A stretch of DNA of 64,000 nt from Paramarasmius palmivorus. Lineage: Eukaryota; Basidiomycota; Agaricomycetes; Agaricales; Marasmiaceae. Below, one piece after another: positions 11,826-21,154 of this stretch; position 1 is the first letter of the stretch; every line of letters begins with the position of its first letter. The notes beneath the pieces are model-generated. The model was not told the origin of the DNA. It searched no databases and saw only the letters and a program-made list of their open reading frames with translations. The DNA is taken from contig JAYKXP010000093.1 of assembly GCA_037176845.1 (NCBI GenBank), forward strand, positions 1-64,000. The letters are read 5' to 3'. Made by a program: the position numbers and the translations under genes.

Positions 11826-12350
11826 TATCACTGTCAGTCCTAGAGAACTGGTGAATTTTCTTGGTTAGCACTGTGCCCATATCAGTTTAACGAATTCTGG
11901 AATTCAGACATGTTTTGATTTCTGACCATTTTGTGCCTGTTGAGCACGTCAACAGGAGCTCGGCGGCACTTAGACCGTCGACGAAGATATATAACGATCG
12001 GTATCGCAAAAAAGATTAATGCGAGGGGCTTGCAATGTCCGTCGCTCCATTCCTGGGCTTGTGACACCGAGCACAAAATATGGGCTGACCATCAGCGTCA
12101 ACTCTCTCGGGAATGTAGAAACTCGCCTTTCTGGTAACTTTGCAGAAAAGCATGGCCGCCGACAAGTTGTCATCCGTCTGTACTGACATCGCTGCAACAT
12201 AGGGAAACTATGTGGGACTTTTGGCAGTAGATGCCCTTCCCATTATACTGCCAGCTGATGGTGAGGGTAACCGTATTATTCTCAACTTTTTGGTCTTTTG
12301 GACTTACATCGGTTATCTTAAAGGCTCGGACATGCGCAAGCAGAATCAGG
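11826..12350 (-). pseudogene. Class B relic
   Basis: Fragments of one class B gene, most similar to the gene at 18.0-19.4 kb. The ectodomain start lies at about 12215-12350 (AFKITDVSPKDQKVEN, then VTLTISWQ). The helix and stop-transfer lie at 11882-12000 (IFFAIPIVIYLRRRSK, then RRAPVDVLNRHKMVRNQ). The start of the tail motif, resembling HQFSRTD...RQMD, lies at about 11826-11870. Most of the ectodomain, the stalk and all of the coiled coil after RQM are missing, and frames are interrupted. At about 11822 the sequence jumps directly into 3'-flank sequence, so a deletion removed the tail. Confidence 0.7.
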
Positions 12351-12502
12351 TGACTGTATTTTCAACATGTTACGCATTGTTGAGTTGTCGACCTATCGTG
12401 ACCCCAAACCCTGTATTGCCACAAGAAACCCCTTCGTTAGGTTTCTCACAGTCATAACTCAGCCTATTCGTAATTCTCATGATATCAAGATTGCCTCTAC
12501 AG

Positions 12503-13800
12503 CTAAATTGCAGCATCATACTGAGGTGGTACATCAAGGACACTTGACTCTCCAGTCTCGGACAGCGGAGGCGCAGGTCTCCAACCACTGTCATTGTGAT
12601 ATCTCACTCGACGTTCTCTTCGCTCCTGTAATGCCTCTGGAACTTCTCGCTGTCTTCCATCTAACACAACATCGGAACTAGAAGAATTACCCTGATCAGA
12701 CTTCTCCGTGTGTTCGTCATGGCTCTGAACCACCATTTGCTGTTGTTTTCGACCTGCAATATCAGATGCCGGTGTTGCATCTGAGAAGGGAGAAATGGAT
12801 GCTGTTTGCACAGAACGAAGCTTTTTTCGCCGAGCCTGGCTCCAAAAAATGATGACGCAAGAGACGATGGCGATCAAGACGCCTACACCAGCGACCGGTC
12901 CAGCTATGAGACCCGCGTTACGACGATGAGGCTGCTGTTGTGTACCTGAGGGACTCGTCGGTTCTAGACCGCTATTCAGGAATGTTACAAGATCAGTGCG
13001 CATCTCATCACAACTAAAAGCGTTTCACCTTTGGGACTGATCACTCCATGATAGTGTCGTACTGACCATAGATGTTGGTCTAGTGCTTATGGTACTGTCA
13101 CCGAGAAAACTGGGAACAGTATACGTATTCGAATGCAGTGTTGACGACGATGGTGGTGCACTGAATGTAGGTCTATTCGTCGATGTTGGTATATCACTTA
13201 CAGCCCTATTATCAAGCAGATGAGAATGCATACTTCAGAAAGGGAGCGTATATCATACGCAGTTGGTTCGATGCCAAGTTTGATGTTAATGGCGGAGGGG
13301 AATGCGGCTTGGAACAATGCCTTCTGGTCAGCAAGATCTCTGTGTATGGATGAATTTTGGTGTTTCAAGATGAGAGTTGGTGCTTTACTTTTCTTCTCCG
13401 CCGGATACATAGTAAGTGCTGAATATATTGTAGTGACAATGAATAACTATCTGCTTTCGGTCTCACCCTTGGGAAAGATCCTGTGCTGTAAATGTGACTA
13501 CCGTCTGCTTGTCGCCTTTGTTCAGAGGCGTCTTCGCCGCGGGGGTTGGGACTGTAGATGGTATAGTCCGGCCGAGGTCAGCCCATAGACCAACGGTAAA
13601 TGACCCATCTTCATCGCCGTCTGCCATCCAGTCAACGGTAAGGGTAACGGCGTTTTCATTTATGGTTGGCGCCTCTGGCTTGACATTCATGATCTTGAAT
13701 CCTTGAACGCATCCAAGAGGCAGATATCTTTCAAATGCGTAGGCATTTGCATCATATAAAAGCAAAGGAAAACTCACGTCCACGTCCACCTTGAAAGCAT
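12503..13800 (-). CDS. Class A single-pass membrane protein, PPQY tail
   Basis: ATG at 13800 in a 23-nt exon (13778-13800). A 50-nt intron precedes exon 2 (13467-13727). The product starts MLSRWTWTYLPLGCV and continues with the beta domain FKIMNVKPEAPTINENAV, LTVDWMADGD, VTFTAQDLSQG. A probable middle exon at about 13250-13410 encodes ILKHQNSSIHRDLADQ...INIKLGIE. A stalk exon lies at about 13060-13200. The last exon, from about 13000, encodes a helix (AGLIAGPVAGVGVLIAIVSC), RRKK and SPFSDATPAS, then YHNDSGWRP, and ends VPPQYDAAI at 12503. The role is inferred: a surface sensor or adaptor whose PPxY can bind WW domains. Apparently intact. The ectodomain is shared with the class B gene at 6.6-8.1 kb. 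Confidence 0.75.
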
Positions 13801-14255
13801 TCTCAAAAGAGTAAAGGAGACAGACGTTGATGGGAAAAGGCAACAGGACTCGACATATATGGGTCCTATTGTCACTGGATCTCAACAGTCTGATCGTCTT
13901 GAGATATGTTCTCACCTCATCTTTTTCAGCATATGGTTGATGGTTTCAAGCAATTGTATGAAAAGTTGAAAACCAAACAATAGGATTGATAGCGGGGCAT
14001 AGAACATATGAGTTCCAGGTTTGATGAACATGAGCTGAGGAGCTGACCAGTCAGTTGAGGTCTGTCACGAATGCCCGTGCTCAATTTTCACCGTTGACAC
14101 AGCGCTATGCACGTGCGACTCACCATGACCGTTCGGAAGTTTTACCATAACTGCATCGGAAAACTTTGATACACCCTCAGTTATCTCCTGGTCGTGCATG
14201 CATTCAGAGTTCACATCGATAGTCAGACAAGGGGTTATCAAATTCGACTCTACAG
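13801..14255 (-). promoter_or_regulatory. Upstream region of the 12.5-kb gene, TATA-like box
   Basis: Closely similar to 8111-8300 upstream of the class B gene, including CATATATGGGTC at about 13854-13865 and GAGATATGTTCTCACC at about 13902-13917. Similarity fades beyond about 14000. The left part also holds the 3' flank of the neighbouring class A gene. Confidence 0.4.
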
Positions 14256-15682
14256 CTAAATCGCAGCATCATACCGAGGCGGTACATCAAGCACACTTGA
14301 ATCTCCAGCATCGGATGGGGGAGGCAGAGGCCTGAAACCACTATCATCGTGGTATCTCACTCGACGTTCTCTTCGCTCCTCCTGTAATGCTTCCGAGACT
14401 TCCTGCTGTCTTCCATCTAAGACGACATCAGGACTAGAAGCATCACCTTCGTGAGGCTTCTCCGCGTGTTCATCATGATTCTGTGCCGGTTGTTGTTGAC
14501 CTGCCGTATCTGGGAAGGGAGAAATGAACGCCGTTTCAATGGAACGAAGCTTTTTTCTCCGAGCCCGGCGCCGGAGTGTGATGACGCAAGAGACTATGGT
14601 GATCAAAACAACCACACCAGCGATGGGTCCGGCTATGAAACCAACCATACGACCATGGGGCTGGTCTGAGATGTTCGAACTGCTTCCATTAGGCGCAATG
14701 CTGTATCAAAAGGTTAGGATGTGCGAGTGCTGAAGTAAAATTAGCCACACCCTGAAGTTGAACCCCGGAAGCTGTCACTCAAAGAGCTTGTCGCAGAGCT
14801 GCATAAAGGGGTCAGGACATGCGAGTGCTGAACTGAAGTTAGCCACACCTTGAGGTTGAACCCTGGAAGCTGGCACTCAAAGAGCTTGTCGCAGAATCGT
14901 TGCCGGGAGTGAGCGTCCCACTCAAATTAATTGTGCTTGGCTCGGTATTGATCCGCTCACTATCAACCGCTTTGGCAGTCGCGGATGAGGTCGTCTGCAT
15001 TGTCATAGATGTCACAATTGTGGGTGGTGCTCCGTTTGTAGAAGTTTGCCGTGGATCATTATTCCCTGGATTTGTGGCAGGTGGTGACGAAGTGCTGTAT
15101 AGAACAGGATTCGCATTCCGCGTTCAAGTTTATCATAGTAGCAATACTTCTTACCTCCCTTTCTGTGTGGCATCATCCGGCCCTTTTATTTCAATGGTAT
15201 CTTGCCAGAGGCTTAATCTGAATGTCCAATGAGATAATGACAAATCCTAGAGGGCGATAAAGTATTCACGATAAGTTTGCCATTGCATATACCTTATACT
15301 CTCTAATGATAATGGTTGAGTACCATGGGTCTTCAGAAGAATGGGGTGTACTCACCCTGGGGCCACATTGTTGAATGTGACTAGGGATGGGGATTGGGAT
15401 ACAGGCACAGGAGGTACGTTTCCATCAAAGAGCAACCCCCCCTCCAAACGCAATCCAATCGATATTTGTTCCTTCTTCTCGTTGTCACTCTCCCTTTCCC
15501 AAGCAATGCGGAGCGCGACTTTCCCCCCTGGTTGTAGCGTTAGATACTTGGGTTCAACGTCCTTAATTTTGAACCCCTTGACAGCCAATGCCAGCGCGAC
15601 TATCCAGCTTAAACATATTGAGGAGCGAGAACATATTACATGCAATAATGACCTACATCCATAATCTCACTTGAAGTTCCAT
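14256..15682 (-). CDS. Class A single-pass membrane protein, PPRY tail; duplicated stalk exon
   Basis: ATG at 15682 in a 26-nt exon (15657-15682). A 49-nt GTAGGT intron precedes exon 2 (15356-15607). The N-terminus MELQVRLWIWIVALALAVKG leads into the beta domain IKDVEPKYLTLQPGG, LRIAWERESD, VTFNNVAPG. Exon 3, ending near 15156, encodes QDTIEIKGPDDATQKGR. A Thr/Ser-rich stalk follows. Two adjacent near-identical exon-intron units lie at about 14705-14905. The final exon encodes a helix (IAGPIAGVVVLITIVSCVI), RRRARRKK, SPFPDTAG and RYHDDSGFRP, and ends VPPRYDAAI. Promoter, signal peptide and ectodomain match the class B genes at 22.7-26.2 kb rather than other class A genes, so it is a natural chimera. 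An insertion ending at about 15831 cuts its conserved promoter. Confidence 0.75.
14705..14905 (-). repeat. Tandem duplication of a stalk exon plus intron
   Basis: Two copies of a roughly 110-bp unit (about 14705-14795 and 14810-14905). Each has a GTGTGGCTAA donor, a short intron ending in a C-A-G acceptor, and an exon with GACAAGCTCTTTGAGTG. The extra exon is about 48 nt and would add about 16 Ser/Thr-rich residues (SATSSLSDSFRGSTSG) without changing frame. The 23.3-kb paralogue has a single copy. Confidence 0.6.
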
Positions 15683-15831
15683 AGTCGCGGAGAACAGGAG
15701 CAGCTGTTGTCAGCTGTCAAGAAGGGAGCGAAAATGAGTTATGAAAAGATGCTAGTACTTTAAGCTACACTGTGTGGGAGACTTGGATGATCATCATTGG
15801 ATACATTCCTGGTCATGATTAAAATCAATTC
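15683..15831 (-). promoter_or_regulatory. Conserved promoter block, truncated copy
   Basis: Near-identical to 24213-24360 and 26177-26335 upstream of the two class B paralogues. Shared strings include GATGATCATCATTGGATACATTC-like sequence. Identity stops abruptly after AATCAATTC at about 15831, where unrelated sequence begins. Confidence 0.6.
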
Positions 15832-16002
15832 GCCAACCAATGCCAACGAAATTGTAACGCGCCCCCTCAATTTGGTTTATCTTGTTCTTTATCACTTATC
15901 TGCTTGTCCTTGTTTACTTACAGCCTCGTACCTAAAAGGCCGGCTACTCGGCTGTACGTAGATCACTCGTTGTCTTTTACTTACTCCTAGGCCTGTGACA
16001 TG
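15832..16002. mobile_element. Foreign segment interrupting a promoter, possible LTR-type sequence
   Basis: The conserved promoter breaks off at 15831. The segment soon shows TGTAACGCGCCCCCTC at about 15855, which resembles the start of fungal Gypsy-type LTRs. I cannot define its other end or a target duplication, so the class is uncertain. Confidence 0.3.
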
Positions 16003-16040
16003 CCCCTACGTGACGCGTAAACTCAGTACATACGTAGGGG

Positions 16041-16201
16041 CCTGTACATCTGGGTTTAAATTGGCAGGAGACATTTTAGGGATTTGCCGAAACTCGAAAA
16101 GGATTTGAGAATCCTTTTTGGGAAGGCTCGTAATACATATGACATGACAGCGTGTAATAATGATGACACATGCGGAAATAAAAGAAATTTTCTGTCTGCT
16201 G
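16041..16201 (+). repeat. Left terminal inverted repeat
   Basis: Reverse-complement partner of 17517-17677, with only a few mismatches and one 3-nt indel. Confidence 0.8.
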
Positions 16202-16399
16202 CTTTCGTTCGCTCTTGGTTTACTCTCTCGTATCTCAAGCTGTATTAGGATGTATGGCCATCTTCAAGCTTCAACAAGACAGGCAAGCGGAGGGATGAAA
16301 TTGGACTCGGAACAGATAGGATTGCTGTAGTCACCATGTTCAAGTTGGAGTGAAGTTACGAGGTCCGTGCGTTCAATACCACCTCAACGCAGGGCTCTA

Positions 16400-17440
16400 A
16401 ACACTGCCTACAGTGCTTGCTTTACATACACTCCTCGTCTACATTCATGTCTTCTGGACCCGCGTGAAGCACGTCCTAATGTCCCTGGAAGTCTGTAACC
16501 GAAACTGCCACTGAACTGAATTCGCGATCGTCCACATCCAATCCACCACAGAAGCGACAGTACATTCGAAAAAATGGACTTCTCGTGGAAAATTCCTTCG
16601 TATGCAGACGATACAAGCACGGATTTACCATTGAATTCCGTTGATGACAGAGTACATGAGTCGAAATGACATTGCACGCCAGATAAAGTACTTGTGTACC
16701 GGATTAGCGAGTGACGAGGGCTGAGAACCGCAACGATGATGTGGTTGTACTGAGCGGGCGCCGTAGTTGTCAGTGCATGCCATGAGATACCGGAGAACAT
16801 TGCTTGATATTGGCAAGTTCATCGTAGGCGTTACGAAAGGTAGGTAGCGTGTAGCGCGAGTTTCCACCGTAGTAAATGAAGTGAGCCTCGTCAACAAAAA
16901 TGTGACCTATGAAACTCCTGTAGTTGGGTCTCGGATAGTGTTCCCAAAACGCGAGTAGTATCCTTCTTTGAGCTTGAATAGTTGTTCGGGAGTTACAATG
17001 AAATGTCGATAGCTTCGGCCTTTGCTCATACATTCTCCTGCAATTTGCATTCACATTAGACAATTTCTGTAGCAAAAGAACACGCCACGCATCTTCCAGA
17101 ACTTCACGGTCCTATCTGTCTCTCCATTAATGGCCAATATTGGTATCTTTCAGTCCGAAATCCTTGGCCTACAAAGTGTCTCAGGAATGCACAGTGCGAT
17201 CGTCTTCCTTGACCTAATTCCTGCAAACACAGCCTCATCCTTCTCATACGACATTCTAACAGCATCAAACTGTAGTTCCCAAGGAATTTCGCGGCCGTCC
17301 GTGATGAGATATCCAATGATGACTGCTTTGAGGGCCAACGCAAGGTTGTCATCTTGTAGGGTGAGAGAGGTGAGGATAGTCGGAGGAATAATGGATCTTC
17401 TTGTCTTTGGTGACATCTTCATGATGTTTTGCACCTGTAC
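16400..17440 (-). pseudogene. RecQ-like DNA helicase relic
   Basis: Order on the minus strand: about 17434-17150, a region resembling the RecQ N-terminal Q-motif and Walker A surroundings (IPWELQFDAVRMSYEKDEAVFAG, shown here in part, then RSRKTIALCIP). Here GxGKT has become IRSRKT, so the ATP-binding loop is lost. At about 17075-16770 comes HIFVDEAHFIYYGG with FRNAYDELANI, the DEAH box and following helix. At about 16800-16500 comes WHALTTTAPAQY, equivalent to motif III (S/T-A-T), and then a diverged remainder with NGKSVLVSSAYEGIFHEKS. Frames shift between blocks, and helicase motifs IV-VI are not clear. RecQ helicases unwind DNA 3'-5'; this copy should be inactive. Similar helicase sequences are common in repetitive DNA of Agaricomycetes. 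Confidence 0.6.
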
Positions 17441-17516
17441 CCTGAGCAGCGCAAGTTCCGAGTCGTCCGCGTCGTTGTAGTCGCGTGGAAGTAGTATGGT
17501 TCAATGCGATGGTCGA

Positions 17517-17677
17517 CGGCAGAGAATCTTTTTTTATTTCCGCGTGTGTCATCATTATTACACGCTGTCATGTCATATGTATTACTACGAGCCTTCCCAA
17601 AAAGGATTCTCAAATCCTTTTCGAGTTTCGGCAAATCCCTAAAATGTCTCCTGCCAATTTAAACCCAGATGTACAGG
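17517..17677 (-). repeat. Right terminal inverted repeat
   Basis: Inverted copy of 16041-16201; see the element entry. Confidence 0.8.
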
Positions 17678-17709
17678 TCCCTAGTACATGCTTGTCATCG
17701 TCACTAGGG

Positions 17710-17959
17710 ATTGGTTACAGGTCTATGGGGTAGCGGGCTTTGCCTGAAACGTACGTTGACATTGGTTAGGTTAGGGTTCCAATGGGCTTGTTCTCAAACG
17801 CCCGTGATCGATCAGGAGATCGCGATTGCCGCTCAAGAAACGCTTAACACAATGTTCCACGAAAAGGTTCGCAGAGGCTATAGTCCTATTCAAACTAAAC
17901 TCGTTCTGTCTCCGTAGGGTATACTCTTCGCTACAAACATCTGGTTCCCCAATTTGGCG
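17710..17959 (-). other. 3' flank of the class B gene at 18 kb
   Basis: Contains the class B 3'-flank signature. TTGACATTGGTTAGGTTAGG lies at about 17757. GGGTATACTCTTCGCTACAA lies near 17918, and CCAATTTGGCGCTAG runs to the stop codon. The same order occurs at 22450-22660 and, in part, at 24560-24640. Polyadenylation sequence may lie here. Confidence 0.45.
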
Positions 17960-19407
17960 CTAGTACATCATCTCTCGCGGCCTCTCGTCCGACTGCTCCA
18001 ACGCCCAATACCCACTCTTTAGCACGTCCAGTCTCTGGATTTTCTCTCTAATCTCCTCTATCTGCCGTCCCTGCCCCCTGTGACTTATGAAGCTCTGACT
18101 GGTTGTGCAGCGCAATCAGCTGTGCCTGTAACTGTTGAACACGCTCCTCTATCTCCATTTGCCTGTCAGTCCTAGAGAATTGCTGAATTTTCTCGGTTAT
18201 CACCGTGCCCGTAATGGTTTCAGTGTCGACAGGAGAGCTTGCCCGGGAGCTAGGTGCAATATAGAACGGATTCTGGAATTCGGATGTACTTTGATTTCTG
18301 ACCATTTTGTTCCTGTTGAACACGTCAACAGGAGCCCGGCGAGACTTTAACCATCGACGAAGATATATAACGATCAGTATCGCGAGAATAATTAGCGCGA
18401 GAGCTCCAAACACGCTTGCAATGACCGTCGCTCTATTCCTGGTCTCAGGCCTTTTACCTGGCTCCGCGGAAGGTGAGGAAAGTGTTGTGGGTGTAGTATT
18501 AGCGCTATGTACATCAGATCAATGTCATGGTCAAGGGTATTCATTTTTTGGTCGTACCTTTCTGGTCGATTGACGCCAGCCGCAGTAGAATTACTGCCCA
18601 CGACAGGAGTAATCAAGTTATTGCTAGTTGGAAACGACGTACTTGTTTGCTCGTTGATCGTTTCGGACTCGGAAGTAGTAACTGTATTCGATGAAGGATT
18701 CAATGAGGATTTGGATGTCTGTGGTGGTATAGTATGAGTAGTTGAATGTTGTCCACTAGGCTGCCCTTGGCTAGGTCGTGTTTCCTGAATAGCAAACGTC
18801 ATGTTCTGCGTCCTTCGTACAATGATTATATGGGATGACATACGTCACTATTGATGAAGAATCAACGTTGAGCTTGATACTAATAGGATCATGGTAGGCA
18901 GCCTTGGTCAAGACATCCCAATCATTAAAATGACTTTCCCTGACAATACATAGTATTTTTTGGTGCCACCCCGGTGCCTACCCATCGTTTCCTGTGACAC
19001 CGGACACAAAATAGGAGCTAAAAAACCCATCAGCGTCAACCCTTTTGGGAATGTAGAAACTCACCCTTCTGCTAAATGTGCAGAAAACGTGACCACCGAC
19101 GGATTGTCATCCTCCTTTATCGATGCCATTGCGACATAAGGCGGGACTGTGTGCGACCTCTGTGTGTTGGTGCTCTCGTCATCCAACCACCACCCAAATT
19201 TGAATGGCCCTTTTTTCTCGTTCCCATTACCCTGCCAAGTGATGGTGAGGGTAACCACATCATTCTCAATTTTTTGGTCTTTTGGATTGACATTGGTTAT
19301 CTTGAAAGCTCCGACATGCGCAGGCCGAAGTAAATGACTTGTAAATATGTCAGCGGATGAACGTGAATCCCAAGCAGAACTCACATCCACAACCAACTCG
19401 GGAACAT
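17960..19407 (-). pseudogene. Class B member with frameshift in the coiled-coil tail
   Basis: ATG at 19407 in a 23-nt exon (19385-19407). A 47-nt intron precedes exon 2 (19065-19337). The protein starts MFPSWLWIHLLRPAHV, then the beta domain FKITNVNPKDQKIEN, LTITWQGNGN, VTFSAHLAEG. A Ser/Thr stalk exon lies at about 18560-18840. The helix (LALIILAILIVIYL) and RRAPVDVFNRNKMVRNQ come next, then TETITGTV and SRTDRQMEIEERVQQLQAQ. After HKSQG, the copy has two extra nucleotides relative to the 22.7-kb paralogue. The frame therefore ends AGTADRGD at 18048. The normal remainder (REKIQRLDVLKSGYWALEQ, then SDERPREMMY, stop at 17960-17962) lies in another frame. A shortened but folded product is possible, so 'pseudogene' is a working call. 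Confidence 0.7.
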
Positions 19408-19764
19408 CTTCTTACAGTAAATGGGAGGTGTACGGGCGAGTCAACGAAGGAAGAAACAGAAACCCACGACCGCTTCAAATCTTTATAATGCTATCGCCTG
19501 CTATCACGTCTCACTTGTATGGTCATCTCTGGATACTCAAAGCAACTTCGTGGTGCAGCGTAACCATCAACAGCAACGCATGGAAGATATACAGCCTGGG
19601 ATTTGCAGATTTGCATCGCCACGAGGGAAGTTATCCATAAGTCACAAACCCATATTTGAATGGCAGATGTGGTTTGTCATCTCACGGCCATGATTCAACT
19701 TATTCATAATTCTGCGAAGTTCAATCGATGTGCGAGCGACGGGGTATCAAAATTGACTCTACAA

Positions 19765-21154
19765 CTAAATCGCAGCCTCATACCGAGGTGGTACATCAAA
19801 AACACTTGAATCTCCAGCATAAGGCGGGGGAGGCAGAGGCCTGAAACCACTATCATCGCGGTACCTCACTCGACATTCTCTTCGCTCCTCTTGTGATGCC
19901 TCCGGAAATTCCTGCTGTCTTCCATCTAAGGCGACATCAGGACTAGAAGCATCACCATGATCAGGCTTCTCCGTGTGTTGATCATGATTCTGAGCCATCG
20001 ATTGCTGTTGTTTTAGACCTGCCGTATCAGAAGCCGAAGCTGTATCTGAGAAAGGAGAAATGGACGCTGTTTGCGCAGAACGAAGCATCTTTCTCCGAGC
20101 CCGGCGCCAAAAAATGATGATACAAGAGACGATGGCAATCAAGACGACTACAGAAGCGACCAGTCCGCCTATGACACCCGCGTTACGACCATGAGGCTGC
20201 TGTTGCGTACTTGAGGGACTCGCCATAGGTTCTGGATCGCTATGCAGGAATGTTACAAGATCAGCGAGCATATCATGCCAACGAAAGTGTCTTACCGTTG
20301 GGATTGTTCGCTGCGTGAGGATGTCGTACTGCTGACCATATCACTCGTGTGACTCGTCGTGACCATGTCGCGCAGGGTTGTCTGCGTCGCAAACGTTGCC
20401 GTAGTTAACGTGGACTGTGTATCTCCATCTTGTTGGTTTACAAGCTCATCAATCGTGTGATTGTTCGGTGTCATCGTCAAGGTTGTCTGTGACGTAGGTG
20501 CTACCGTGGGTGTCGCTTGTGTATTCCCATCTTGTTGGTCTGTGGACAGCATTGTTTGAATACTATATGTGAGAGAATCAGCGTTCGGAGATCGGGCATA
20601 CTAAAGAGTCGATACTTCTTACCTCCCTGGCAGTGTGGTATTGTCTTTCGCTTTTATTTCAACAATATCTCGCGAATAGCCAATAAGCCTGAGTGTTCAG
20701 TAAGCTGAATAACACATCCAAGGCGGCGAAGATGCATCTACTCGAATTTTTTCATTGCATATACCACATACGTTCTAACGATAATGTTTGAGCTACACAG
20801 ATCTTCACAAGAATGAAGTTTACTCACCCCGTGGTCACATTGTCAAATGTGACTTTGGATGGAGATTGGGATACAGGCATAGAAAATGTATTTCCTTCCA
20901 AGGGTGGGCTTCCATCCAGATGCATTCCAATTGATATCTGTCCCTCCCTTTCGTCGTCACTCTCTGTTTCCCAAGTTATGGTGAGCTCGACATTCCCAGT
21001 TCCCGGAGGTAGCGTCTGGGACTTTGGGTTGACGTCCTTAATTATGAGCGCCTCAGGAACCCACACCAGCAAAGCCGTGACTAGGTACCTGGAAAGTGTT
21101 CAGCAATAATAACAAAGAACAAAGCCCTGACACGTACGTCGCTAAGTGTACCAT
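19765..21154 (-). CDS. Class A single-pass membrane protein, PPRY tail (best-defined member)
   Basis: ATG at 21154 in a 17-nt exon (21138-21154). A 49-nt GTACGT...CAG intron precedes exon 2 (20828-21088). The joined N-terminus MVHLATYLVTALLVWVPEA is a clear signal peptide. The beta domain follows: IIKDVNPKSQTLPPG, ELTITWETESD, SQSPSKVTFDNVTTG. Exon 3 ends at 20623 (RDIVEIKAKDNTTLPGR). A Thr-rich stalk lies at 20290-20560. The last exon encodes a helix (VIGGLVASVVVLIAIVSCII), RRARRK, SPFSDTASAS and YRDDSGFRP, and ends VPPRYEAAI. All frames join without visible lesions. Established: PPxY binds WW domains of Nedd4/Rsp5-type ligases. Inferred: a plasma-membrane protein with a ligand-facing beta domain and a trafficking or signalling tail. 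Confidence 0.8.

Larger units (their letters stand above)
16003..17709. mobile_element. Inverted-repeat element carrying a RecQ-like helicase relic
   Basis: Long terminal inverted repeats, about 161 bp each, lie at 16041-16201 and 17517-17677. They share CTGTACATCTGGGTTTAAAT and long further stretches at about 95% or more identity. Outside each lies a small palindrome: CCCCTACGT...ACGTAGGGG at 16003-16040, and CCCTAGT...ACTAGGG at 17679-17709. The interior holds a decayed RecQ-like helicase on the minus strand. I see no obvious target-site duplication and no transposase. The element sits between the cut promoter of the 14.3-kb gene and the 3' flank of the 18-kb gene. It is probably a non-autonomous DNA transposon or fold-back element that carries the helicase sequence. 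Confidence 0.65.

Noticed and set aside
19765..21154. C-terminal YxxPhi sorting signal in YDAAI/YENAV ends
   Set aside because: The residue three positions after Tyr is Ala, not a bulky hydrophobic one, so the PPxY reading is the better supported one.
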